A stretch of DNA of 5,302 nt from Arenimonas sp. Its GTDB lineage: Bacteria; Pseudomonadota; Gammaproteobacteria; Xanthomonadales; Xanthomonadaceae. Under the pieces are notes generated by a model. That model was not told where the DNA came from, made no database searches, and was given only the letters and a program-made list of their open reading frames with translations. Positions 1 through 5,302 of the stretch are shown here, piece by piece. Position 1 is the first letter of the stretch, and every line of letters starts with the position of its first letter. The stretch spans positions 386 through 5,687 of the forward strand of contig DNNT01000272.1 in assembly GCA_003497545.1 (NCBI GenBank), given 5' to 3'. Both the position numbers and the translations under genes were made by a program.

Positions 1-719
1 AACCACCAGCCGCCCCAGCCCAGCTCGTAATAGGCCCAGAAACTGCCGAGCGCGATGCCGAGCGTGAGGAAGGCCCAGGCCACGTTGGTCCACGGCCGGC
101 TCCAGCGCACCCACTGCGCGTCCACCTTGCCGTCGATCAGCGCCGCCACCGCGAACGCGAACGCCACCGCGAAGCCCACGTAGCCGGTGTAGAGCAAGGG
201 CGGGTGGAAGATCATGCCCGGGTCCTGCAGCAGCGGGTTCATGTCGCGGCCCTCGGACACCGCCGGCAGCAGGCGTTCGAACGGGTTCGAGGTGAACAGC
301 GTGAAGGCCAGGAAACCCAGCGCGATCATGCCCATCACCGCCAGCACGCGCGCCACCACCGGCATCGGCAGCGCCTTGGAGAACCGCGCCACCAGCGCCG
401 TCCACAGCACCAGGAACCACAGCCACAGCAGCAGCGAACCTTCGTGCGCGCTCCACACCGCGGTGACCTGGTAGGCGCGCGGCAGCAGCGAGTTCGAGTT
501 CTGGGCGACGTAGGCCACCGAGAAGTCGTGCTGCAGGAAGGCCCAGGTCAGCAGGGCATAGGACACCGACACCACCGCCAGCAGCGCGTACGACAGCGGC
601 CGCGCCGTGGCCATCCAGGGGCCGAGGTTGCGCTGCGCGCCCAGCAGCGGCAGCACCGACAGCGCCAGCGCCAGCATCAGCGCCAGCGCCAGGCTCACCA
701 ATCCAAGTTCGGGCAGCAC
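1..719 (-). CDS. ccmF: Cytochrome c-type biogenesis protein CcmF, N-terminal part (cut by window edge)
   Basis: CcmF is the large inner-membrane subunit of the System I haem lyase; it takes haem from holo-CcmE and, with CcmH, attaches it to apocytochrome c in the periplasm. I translated 239 codons from a GTG at 719-717. The product begins [20 protein letters not shown] and follows E. coli CcmF, as I recall it, almost throughout: NSNSLLP (74-80), AHEGSLLLW (91-99), FTSNPF (142-147) and [20 protein letters not shown] (161-180). His172 in FHPPLLY corresponds to the conserved haem-ligand histidine near position 173 of E. coli. The frame leaves the window at WGGWW (235-239), the start of the WWD signature. 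Several hydrophobic membrane segments are visible, roughly at 5-27, 42-62, 95-111, 122-143, 178-195 and 211-230. The GTG abuts the ccmE stop (TGAGTG) and has an AGGGAG 8 bases upstream; it also matches the E. coli N-terminus. An internal ATG at codon 15 would cut the first membrane helix. Confidence 0.97.
   Translation of the reverse strand, partial: MLPELGLVSLALALMLALALSVLPLLGAQRNLGPWMATARPLSYALLAVVSVSYALLTWAFLQHDFSVAYVAQNSNSLLPRAYQVTAVWSAHEGSLLLWLWFLVLWTALVARFSKALPMPVVARVLAVMGMIALGFLAFTLFTSNPFERLLPAVSEGRDMNPLLQDPGMIFHPPLLYTGYVGFAVAFAFAVAALIDGKVDAQWVRWSRPWTNVAWAFLTLGIALGSFWAYYELGWGGWW
660..692. repeat. Short direct repeat at the start of ccmF
   Basis: Two perfect 15-base copies of CAGCGCCAGCGCCAG (660-674 and 678-692, plus-strand reading), each built from a six-base unit, are separated by CAT. 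On the coding strand they encode the Leu-Ala-rich first membrane helix of CcmF ([11 protein letters not shown]). Unit changes would add or remove Leu-Ala pairs without shifting the frame. Most likely this is codon-biased coding of a simple hydrophobic helix. Confidence 0.6.
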
Positions 720-1196
720 TCAGTAGGCTCCCTGGTTGTCGGGCTTGGCCTTGTCTTCGACCTTGTGCTTTTCATGCGCCTTGCCCATGGCCTCGGCCAC
801 TTCGCGCGGCATGTACTGCTCGTCGTGCTTGGCCAGCACCTGGGTGGCGATGAATTCGTCGCCCTGGCGGCGGCCGGTGGCGATGACGGCCTGGTTCTCG
901 CGGAACAGGTCCGGCAGGATGCCTTCGTAGTGCGCGGTCATCACCGCGTCGCCGTCGGTGACGCCGAAGCTCACCTTCAGCGTGCCGTCCTCGCGCTTGA
1001 GGCTGTCCTTGGCGACCATGCCGCCCAGGCGGAACACGGCCTGGTCGGCGGCTTCGCCGGCATAGACCTGGCTGGGCGTGTACAGGTAGGTGATGTTCTC
1101 GCGCAGGGCCAGGGTGACCAGTCCGGCGGCGACCGCGGAAGCGGCCACCAGGCCCAGCACCAGCCACAGGCGGCGCTTGCGGGTGGGGTGCATCAT
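720..1196 (-). CDS. ccmE: Cytochrome c maturation haem chaperone CcmE
   Basis: CcmE is a periplasm-facing haem chaperone anchored in the inner membrane. It receives haem from CcmC/CcmD, is released by the CcmAB ATPase and hands haem to CcmF. The 158-residue protein has a short basic N-terminus (TRKRR, 5-9), one membrane anchor (about 10-30), then an OB-fold-like beta domain (about 35-122) with the family stretches YLYTPSQV (37-44), [12 protein letters not shown] (55-66) and [19 protein letters not shown] (90-108). The covalent haem-binding site is LAKHDEQY (121-128): His124 corresponds to E. coli His130 and Tyr128 to Tyr134. A charged, probably flexible tail ends the protein, and the length is normal for the family. 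Two tandem ATGs (1196-1194, 1193-1191) are possible starts; I chose the first because it overlaps the ccmD stop as ATGA and sits 7 bases after GGAG. It lies between ccmD and ccmF, its functional partners. Confidence 0.98.
   Translation of the reverse strand: MMHPTRKRRLWLVLGLVAASAVAAGLVTLALRENITYLYTPSQVYAGEAADQAVFRLGGMVAKDSLKREDGTLKVSFGVTDGDAVMTAHYEGILPDLFRENQAVIATGRRQGDEFIATQVLAKHDEQYMPREVAEAMGKAHEKHKVEDKAKPDNQGAY
728..733 (-). promoter_or_regulatory. Ribosome binding site for ccmF
   Basis: AGGGAG on the minus strand lies 8 bases before the GTG at 719-717, inside the last codons of ccmE. It decides the ccmF start in favour of GTG rather than the internal ATG at codon 15, and suggests ccmF is translated by ribosomes finishing ccmE or binding locally. 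Confidence 0.7.
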
Positions 1197-1351
1197 TCGA
1201 CGACTCCGGTATTGCGGGTGGCTTCGCGGCGGGCGCGCTGCACGATGTTGCGGCGGGTGCGGGCCAGGCGCAGGCGCGGCACCAGGAAGTCCCAGGCGAG
1301 GTAGGCGGCGAACACCGCGTAGGCGCCGATGACGTATTCGAGGTAGCTCAT
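1193..1351 (-). CDS. ccmD: Small haem exporter protein CcmD
   Basis: CcmD is a small inner-membrane protein that joins CcmABC and is needed for release of holo-CcmE. I read 52 codons from ATG at 1351-1349 to TGA at 1195-1193. The product begins [20 protein letters not shown] and continues to a very basic tail ([21 protein letters not shown], about 26-46). One membrane helix (about 6-24) followed by a positively charged cytoplasmic tail is the typical CcmD layout, and the position between ccmC and ccmE is diagnostic. The start overlaps the ccmC stop as ATGA, and the stop overlaps the ccmE start as ATGA, so translation is probably coupled on both sides. A purine-rich GGGGGTG lies 5 bases upstream. 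The same frame stays open far upstream into ccmC, but that extension is arginine-rich shadow sequence; only the last 52 residues look like the family. CcmD is poorly conserved, so the call leans on layout and neighbours. Confidence 0.93.
   Translation of the reverse strand: MSYLEYVIGAYAVFAAYLAWDFLVPRLRLARTRRNIVQRARREATRNTGVVE
1204..1207 (-). promoter_or_regulatory. Ribosome binding site for ccmE
   Basis: GGAG on the minus strand lies 7 bases before the first ATG (1196-1194) and 10 before the second. This favours the first of the two tandem start codons. It is embedded in the 3' end of ccmD. Confidence 0.6.
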
Positions 1352-2097
1352 CGCGGCACCCCCGCGGCGGCGCGCGCCCAGTCCTTGCCGGATTCGCGCT
1401 CGAGGTTGTCGGCGCGCGCGCGCTGCAGCAGCGAGCCGATGAACCAGAATTTGGTGGCGAACACCATCACCCACAGCGGCCAGGCCATGGAGGCGTCCAT
1501 GGTGGATTCGCCGAAGAGCTTGATGGTGGCGCCCTGGTGCAGCGAGTTCCACCACTCGACCGAATAGCGGATCACCGGCAGCAGCACCACGCCGACGATG
1601 GCCAGGAAACCGGCGGCGCGCGCGGCGGCGCGGCGGTCTTCGATGGCGGCGTTGAGGCCGATGACGCCGAGGTACAGGAACAGCAGCACCAGCTCGGAGG
1701 TGAGCCGCGGGTCCCAGTCCCACCAGGTGCCCCACATCGGCTTGCCCCAGATCGAGCCGGTGGCCAGTGTAACGGCGGTGAACAGCGCGCCGATGGGCGC
1801 GCAGGCCATGGCCAGGATCTCGCACAGCTTGATGTGCCAGATGAGCGCGATGGCCGCGTACACGGCCATCAGCCCGTACACGAACAGGCTCATCCAGGCG
1901 GCCGGCACGTGGATGTAGAGGATGCGGAAGCTGTCGCCCTGCTGGTAGTCGGCCGGCACCATGAACAGCGCGCCATAAATGCCGATGGCCATGCCCAGCA
2001 GGCCCAGGCCGAAGCCCCAGGGCGTCCAGCGCGCGGCGAAGCGGTCGAAGGTGGGCGGCGAGCCGAGTTGGTGGAACCAGAGCAGGACGGGATTCAC
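1348..2097 (-). CDS. ccmC: Haem-handling membrane protein CcmC
   Basis: CcmC is an inner-membrane WWD-family protein that presents haem to CcmE and is required for its covalent loading. The 249-residue product (E. coli about 245) has several membrane helices and all expected motifs: [21 protein letters not shown] (48-68) with conserved His63; [25 protein letters not shown] (118-142), the tryptophan-rich WWD haem platform; and [13 protein letters not shown] (178-190) with conserved His187. These histidines correspond to the axial ligands near 60 and 184 in E. coli. The start is GTG at 2097-2095 (product [15 protein letters not shown]), 17 bases after the ccmB stop. No Shine-Dalgarno is visible in that gap, so initiation may depend on ribosomes ending ccmB; the start is less secure than the identity. 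The stop overlaps the ccmD ATG by four bases. Confidence 0.97.
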   Translation of the reverse strand: MNPVLLWFHQLGSPPTFDRFAARWTPWGFGLGLLGMAIGIYGALFMVPADYQQGDSFRILYIHVPAAWMSLFVYGLMAVYAAIALIWHIKLCEILAMACAPIGALFTAVTLATGSIWGKPMWGTWWDWDPRLTSELVLLFLYLGVIGLNAAIEDRRAAARAAGFLAIVGVVLLPVIRYSVEWWNSLHQGATIKLFGESTMDASMAWPLWVMVFATKFWFIGSLLQRARADNLERESGKDWARAAAGVPR

Positions 2098-2114
2098 GGC
2101 GTTGGCGTCGTCGG

Positions 2115-2798
2115 TCAGGTCAGGGCGATACGGATCGCCGCGGCGGCGGCGAGCGGGGCAAGCACCAGGGCGAGGACCAGGCCGGCTGCCAGCAGCAGCA
2201 GCGCACCGGCCCAGGGAAGGCCCTGTGCGGCGGCCATCACGCTGCCGGCGCCGAACACCAGGACCGGCAGGAACAGCGGCAGCGCCAGCAGGGCCAAAAG
2301 CATACCAGAGCGCCGTATCCCGACCGTGAGCGCCGCCACCACCGCGCCCAGCAGGCTCAGCAGTGGCGTCCCCAGCGCAAGCGAGACCATCAGCACCGGC
2401 AGGAGTTCCCCGGGCAGGAACAAAAATTCGGCCAGCAGGGGCGCCACCAGCACCAGGGGCAGGGCGGTGGTGGCCCAGTGCACGGCCACGCGCACCGCCA
2501 GCAGCCAGGCCAGCGGCACCGGCGCCAGCAGCATCTGTTCAAGGCTGCCGTCTTCGAGGTCGCCGCGGTAAAGCGAATCGAGGGTGAGCAGGCCGGCCAG
2601 CAGCACCGCCACCCAGAGCACGCCGGGCGCGATCTTCGCCAGTTGCTGCGGATCCGAGCCCAGGGCCAGCGGGAACAGCGCCACCACCATCAGTGCGAAC
2701 AGCAGCGGCTGGGCGGCATCGCCCCGGCGGCGCCAGACCAGGCGCAGGTCGCGGCGGGCCTGGGCCTTCGCCGCGGCCAGCAGGGAAGGCGCGCTCAT
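2115..2798 (-). CDS. ccmB: Haem exporter ABC permease CcmB
   Basis: CcmB is the membrane subunit of the CcmAB ABC transporter-like complex. Its ATP-driven work releases holo-CcmE from CcmCD; direct haem transport has not been convincingly shown for the family. I read 227 codons from ATG at 2798-2796 (E. coli about 220). The N-terminus [20 protein letters not shown] (8-27) is the usual amphipathic cytoplasmic start. The coupling region [18 protein letters not shown] (76-93) matches the conserved D-x-x-DGSLEQ signature, and about six hydrophobic segments follow the family pattern (approximately 31-47, 58-74, 98-124, 132-156, 166-187, 196-223). The frame extends upstream of this ATG through ccmA, but those 59 residues are Arg/Ala-rich shadow sequence. 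The chosen ATG overlaps the ccmA TGA (ATGA) and has a good GGAGG 5 bases upstream. Confidence 0.96.
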   Translation of the reverse strand: MSAPSLLAAAKAQARRDLRLVWRRRGDAAQPLLFALMVVALFPLALGSDPQQLAKIAPGVLWVAVLLAGLLTLDSLYRGDLEDGSLEQMLLAPVPLAWLLAVRVAVHWATTALPLVLVAPLLAEFLFLPGELLPVLMVSLALGTPLLSLLGAVVAALTVGIRRSGMLLALLALPLFLPVLVFGAGSVMAAAQGLPWAGALLLLAAGLVLALVLAPLAAAAAIRIALT

Positions 2799-3445
2799 GC
2801 CGGCCTCCGCGACGGGCCCAGCGCCAGCGTGCGCACCGGCACCGGCGGCGCGGCGTAGGCGCCGTGCGTGGTCAGCAGCACCGCGCCGCCGCGCGCCACC
2901 TGCTCCTGGATCAGCCGGTTCACCAGCACGATGCCGTCGAGGTCGAGGTTGGCGTAGGGCTCGTCGAGCAGCCACAGCGGCGCCGACTGCAGGCGCAGCC
3001 GGGCCAGGCCCAGGCGCTTGTTCTGGCCGGCGGAGAGGCGCCGGGCAGGCGTGTCTTCGTAACCGGCCAGGCCGACCTCGGCCAGGGCCTGCTCGAGGTC
3101 GGCCGGGGCGCCGCCGTTGATGGCCTGGGCGAACTGCAGGTTTTCCAGCGTGCCCAGTTCACCTTTGTGACCGGGCAGGTGGCCCAGGTAGGCGCTGCCG
3201 CGGGCCAGGTGGTCGCGGTCCACCGGGCGGCCCTGCAGGCGCACTTCGCCGCCGCTGGCGTCGAGCAGGCCGGCCAGCACGCGCAGCAGGGTGGTCTTGC
3301 CGGCGCCGTTGCCGCCCAGCACCAGCAGGGCTTCGCCGGGGCGCAGTTCGAAGTCGAGCGGGCCGAACACCGGCTCCTCGTTGCGCGAGAACGCCAGCCC
3401 GCGGGCTTGCAGCAGCGGGGCGTCGGCGGGCTCGGAGGGCTTCAT
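2795..3445 (-). CDS. ccmA: Cytochrome c biogenesis ABC ATP-binding protein CcmA
   Basis: CcmA is the cytoplasmic ATPase that pairs with CcmB; ATP hydrolysis drives release of holo-CcmE from CcmCD. The 216-residue protein (E. coli about 205) has a complete nucleotide-binding domain: Walker A GGNGAGKT (44-51), ABC signature LSAGQ (137-141, in [16 protein letters not shown]), Walker B LWLLDEP (157-163) followed by YANLD (164-168), and the H-loop histidine at 194 in LLTTHG. The CcmA-typical stretch [18 protein letters not shown] (86-103) stands where the Q-loop lies; E. coli CcmA reads GHQPG here, so the glutamine is replaced by leucine. The gene opens the operon, and its stop overlaps the ccmB start as ATGA. 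The ATG at 3445-3443 has no Shine-Dalgarno, but a -10-like hexamer lies only 9 bases upstream, so a leaderless message is possible. No plausible alternative start upstream was seen. Confidence 0.97.
   Translation of the reverse strand: MKPSEPADAPLLQARGLAFSRNEEPVFGPLDFELRPGEALLVLGGNGAGKTTLLRVLAGLLDASGGEVRLQGRPVDRDHLARGSAYLGHLPGHKGELGTLENLQFAQAINGGAPADLEQALAEVGLAGYEDTPARRLSAGQNKRLGLARLRLQSAPLWLLDEPYANLDLDGIVLVNRLIQEQVARGGAVLLTTHGAYAAPPVPVRTLALGPSRRPA
2804..2808 (-). promoter_or_regulatory. Ribosome binding site for ccmB
   Basis: GGAGG on the minus strand lies 5 bases before the ATG at 2798-2796, inside the 3' end of ccmA. It is the strongest Shine-Dalgarno of the operon and fixes the ccmB start at the ATGA overlap rather than at the longer open frame upstream. 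Confidence 0.75.
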
Positions 3446-3454
3446 TGCGCCGGA

Positions 3455-3484
3455 ATGCTACCGACTCGCTTCAAGCAGTGTCCA
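3455..3484 (-). promoter_or_regulatory. Candidate sigma-70-type promoter of the ccm operon
   Basis: On the minus strand TGGACA (3484-3479, five of six matches to TTGACA) is followed after 18 bases by TAGCAT (3460-3455, four of six to TATAAT). Only 9 bases separate TAGCAT from the ccmA ATG, so transcription would begin at or just before the start codon. An alternative pair, TTGACG (3497-3492) with TTGAAG (3474-3469) at 17 bases, would give a leader of roughly 16-18 bases but has a poor -10. Consensus matching in short sequence is weak evidence. Confidence 0.4.
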
Positions 3485-3496
3485 TGACGCTCGTCA
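3485..3496. promoter_or_regulatory. 12-bp palindrome in the divergent promoter region
   Basis: TGACG-CT-CGTCA is a perfect inverted repeat with 5-base arms around a 2-base centre. It lies immediately upstream of the candidate ccmA -35 (3484-3479) and overlaps the alternative -35 at 3497-3492. Its position suits an operator for a dimeric regulator, but I cannot assign it to a named regulator, and a palindrome this short can occur by chance. Confidence 0.3.
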
Positions 3497-3519
3497 ATCA
3501 CCGCGGGCGCCGTCCTCGT

Positions 3520-3548
3520 TTGAGATTCACACCCATGTCGGTGAGAAT
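3520..3548 (+). promoter_or_regulatory. Candidate promoter of the subtilase gene
   Basis: TTGAGA (3520-3525, five of six to TTGACA) is followed after 17 bases by GAGAAT (3543-3548, four of six to TATAAT). Transcription would begin near 3555 and give a leader of about 28 bases containing the AGGA at 3569-3572. The direct repeat TGAGATTC (3521-3528) / TGAGAATC (3542-3549) coincides with both boxes. This promoter is incompatible with an ATG start at 3535. Confidence 0.35.
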
Positions 3549-3568
3549 CGGGAATTCCGTTCATTTGC

Positions 3569-3572
3569 AGGA
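3569..3572 (+). promoter_or_regulatory. Ribosome binding site for the subtilase gene
   Basis: AGGA (within CAGGA) lies 10 bases before the ATG at 3583. The spacing is slightly long, but it is the best Shine-Dalgarno-like element here and supports 3583 over the in-frame upstream ATGs at 3535 and 3484. Confidence 0.45.
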
Positions 3573-3582
3573 CAGCCAGACC

Positions 3583-5302
3583 ATGCGCGCAACCCCCCTC
3601 ATGCTCGCGATCGCCCTCGGACTGGGCCTCGCCGCGCCCGCGCAGGATGCGCTGGCCCGTCCCGAAACCGCGGTGGAGAAGCGCTCGGAAGCGCTGTCGC
3701 GCTGGATCGTGGTATTCGAAGAACCGGCCGCCGGCAGCTTCCGCGGCTTCCCGCCCGGCGACAGCCGCCGGCCCAAGCTCGCGGCCACCAGCCCGGCCGC
3801 CACCGGCGCCCGCAAATACGTGGCCGGCAGCGTCGAGGCCGTGGCCTACCTCGATTACCTGGCCGACCTGCGCCGGGCGCGCCTGGCCGAAGCTTCGGTG
3901 CGCCTGGGCCGGCCGCTGGAGCCGCAGTACGTCTACCAGCACGCCATGAACGGCGTCGCGCTCGACCTGACCGCCGACGAAGCCGAGCGCCTGCGCGGCG
4001 TGCCGGGCGTCGAGGCGGTGCGGCCCGACTTCAAGCGCTACCTGCAGACCCAGTACGGCCCGGCCTGGATCAACGCCGACGACGTGTGGAGCGGCGCCGC
4101 CACCGGCACCGCGCGGCGCGGCGAGGGCATTGTGGTCGGCGTGATCGACTCGGGTATCAACCGCAGCCACGTGGCCTTCGCCGGCGCCGGGTTCACCAAC
4201 CCGCTGGGCAGCTTCAAGGGCTATTGCGCCAGCACGCCCGCGGCCTGCAACAACAAGCTCATCGGCCTGTGGGACTTCACCATCGGCAACACCGGCCTGG
4301 GCGAGGCGGCCGACGCCGACGGCCACGGCACCCACGTGGCCGCCACCGCGGCCGGCAATGCTTACCTCACCAACTACACCGGCGTGGCGCCGCGCGCCAA
4401 CCTGATCGCCTACAAGGGCTGTGGCGACGACAGCGAGGGCTGCGACGGCTCCGCGCTGATCCGCTCCATCGACCAGGCCGTGGCCGACGGCGTGGACGTC
4501 ATCAACTATTCCATCGGCGGCGGCAGCGAGGACCCCTGGGCCTACGTGGGCCAGGCGCCCTACAACGACACCGAGGCCTTCCTCGGCGCCCGCGAGGCCG
4601 GCGTGGTGGTCGCGGTGGCGGCCGGCAACGACGGCCCGAACCCGGGCACGGTCACCAACCCGGGCAACTCGCCCTGGACCTTCGGCGTCGCCGCGGCCAC
4701 CTCGAATCGCAACGGCAACGTCGCCGCCGACATCCTTGCCAGCTTCAGCGGCCGCGGCCCGGTCGTGCCGCTGAGCGTGCTCAAGCCCGACATCACGGCG
4801 CCGGGCGTGTCGATCACCGCCGCCTACATCGGCGGCAGCAGCGCCATCGCCACCCTCAACGGCACCTCCATGGCGACGCCGCACGTCGCCGGCGCCGCGG
4901 CGCTGCTCAAGTCCACGAACCCGTCCCTGACCGCCGACCAGGTCATGTCCGCGCTCAGCCTGACGGCGCAGCCGGTGGTGCGTTCGGGCGTGCCCTTCGC
5001 CAACCCGCACGAGCAGGGCGCCGGCCGCGTCGACGTGGCCCTGGCCACCCGCGCCGGCCTGTACATGGAAGTGCCGGCCGGCAGCTTCCGCAACGCGCGC
5101 GCCGCCGTGTTCACCGGCGGCGCCGAGGCGCTGAACCTGCCGACGATGGCGCACGCTGGCTGCTTCCAGACCTGCCAGCTCACCCGCAGCTTCAAGCTGA
5201 TGCCGGGCGCCAACCCGGCCAGCTACACCGTGCAGGCGCAGCTTTCGGGCGGCGCCACCATCACGCCGGGAACGGCCGGTTTCGTGTCCAGCGCCCAGGG
5301 CA
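3583..5302 (+). CDS. Secreted subtilisin-like (S8) serine protease, N-terminal part (cut by window edge)
   Basis: This is an exported endopeptidase of the S8 family; its substrate cannot be told from sequence. I read 573 codons with no stop before the right edge. Domains in order: signal peptide (1-25, hydrophobic core then DALA before Arg26); I9-type propeptide (about 40-155, from RWIVVFEEP to MNGVALDLTADEAERLRGVPGVEAV), which normally assists folding and is removed; catalytic domain (about 157-480) with Asp189 in GVIDSGIN, His248 in DGHGTHVA, oxyanion Asn349 in AAGNDGP and Ser429 in NGTSMATPHVAGAAALL. No PA domain is inserted between His and Ser (181 residues apart). Residues after about 495 begin a beta-rich, fibronectin III-like region, incomplete here. 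Six cysteines (215/222, 280/287, 527/531) sit in close pairs and could form disulfides. In-frame ATGs at 3535 and 3484 exist; 3583 gives a clean signal peptide and follows AGGA. It is divergent from ccmA; no functional link is implied. Confidence 0.95.
   Translation, partial: MRATPLMLAIALGLGLAAPAQDALARPETAVEKRSEALSRWIVVFEEPAAGSFRGFPPGDSRRPKLAATSPAATGARKYVAGSVEAVAYLDYLADLRRARLAEASVRLGRPLEPQYVYQHAMNGVALDLTADEAERLRGVPGVEAVRPDFKRYLQTQYGPAWINADDVWSGAATGTARRGEGIVVGVIDSGINRSHVAFAGAGFTNPLGSFKGYCASTPAACNNKLIGLWDFTIGNTGLGEAADADGHGTHVAATAAGNAYLTNYTGVAPRANLIAYKGCGDDSEGCDGSALIRSIDQAVADGVDVINYSIGGGSEDPWAYVGQAPYNDTEAFLGAREAGVVVAVAAGNDGPNPGTVTNPGNSPWTFGVAAATSNRNGNVAADILASFSGRGPVVPLSVLKPDITAPGVSITAAYIGGSSAIATLNGTSMATPHVAGAAALLKSTNPSLTADQVMSALSLTAQPVVRSGVPFANPHEQGAGRVDVALATRAGLYMEVPAGSFRNARAAVFTGGAEALNLPTMAHAGCFQTCQLTRSFKLMPGANPASYTVQAQLSGGATITPGTAGFVSSAQG

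Noticed and set aside
204..1304. 366-codon open frame on the plus strand across ccmF, ccmE and ccmD
   Set aside because: The product is very rich in Arg, Gln and His and crosses three real gene boundaries on the other strand. It has no family resemblance, so it is a shadow of GC-rich coding sequence.
1352..1825. Long N-terminal extension of CcmD inside ccmC
   Set aside because: CcmD is a protein of roughly 50-70 residues. The upstream part is a basic shadow of ccmC, and the ATGA overlap at 1348-1351 gives a normal start.
1537..2571. 344-codon open frame on the plus strand across ccmC and ccmB
   Set aside because: Low-complexity Arg/Ala/Gln/Ser sequence opposite clearly conserved CcmC and CcmB; a shadow frame.
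2799..2975. 59-residue N-terminal extension of CcmB in the same open frame
   Set aside because: The extension lies wholly inside ccmA and is Arg/Ala/Gly-rich. Family length, GGAGG and the ATGA overlap all support the start at 2798.
3551..3558. GGAATTCC palindrome upstream of the protease
   Set aside because: It is only 8 bp, cannot be extended on either side, and lies within the expected leader rather than at a promoter box; best treated as chance.
3446..3582. Possible terminator or small RNA in the intergenic region
   Set aside because: No GC-rich stem followed by a T-run is present on either strand. The region lies between two gene starts, where promoters rather than terminators are expected.
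3442..5154. 570-codon open frame on the minus strand antisense to the protease
   Set aside because: The product is dominated by Gly, Ala, Val, Arg and His with no domain, signal or motif, as expected of an antisense frame in GC-rich coding DNA. The opposite strand encodes an unmistakable subtilase with all catalytic residues. The frame also runs through the intergenic region into ccmA.

Overview
The window is GC-rich, with strong G/C bias at third codon positions, and tightly packed. It holds two divergently oriented transcription units around a short intergenic region at about 3446-3582. The protein sequences look like a high-GC gammaproteobacterium of the Xanthomonas/Lysobacter type. This rests on remembered family resemblance (System I cytochrome c maturation with ccmA leading the operon, CcmC and CcmA wording, and a secreted S8 protease of a kind common in that group), not on a search, so the assignment is tentative.

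Minus strand, 3445 down to 1: the first six genes of a System I cytochrome c maturation operon in the order ccmA-ccmB-ccmC-ccmD-ccmE-ccmF. ccmF runs off the left edge inside its WWD haem-handling motif. Together they form the haem-handling branch of the pathway. CcmA (ATPase) and CcmB (permease) work with CcmC and CcmD to load haem on the periplasmic haem chaperone CcmE and release holo-CcmE; CcmF, part of the haem lyase, then takes haem from CcmE for attachment to apocytochrome CXXCH motifs. Later genes (ccmG/dsbE, ccmH and so on) would lie beyond position 1. Genes are coupled by 4-base ATGA overlaps (A/B, C/D, D/E) or abut directly (E/F). The exception is the B/C junction, with a 17-base gap, a GTG start and no visible Shine-Dalgarno.

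Intergenic region, about 3446-3582: candidate divergent promoters, a 12-bp palindrome and a spaced direct repeat. The best-placed ccmA promoter would give a leaderless or nearly leaderless mRNA, which fits the lack of a ribosome binding site before ccmA.

Plus strand, 3583 to the right edge: the first 573 codons of a secreted subtilisin-like (S8) serine protease, with signal peptide, I9-type propeptide, complete catalytic domain with Asp/His/Asn/Ser, and the start of a C-terminal beta-type domain. It has no evident functional link to the ccm operon.

I see no RNA gene, mobile element, CRISPR array, terminator or undescribed multi-gene system. The gene content is ordinary; the points worth checking are regulatory and translational details.
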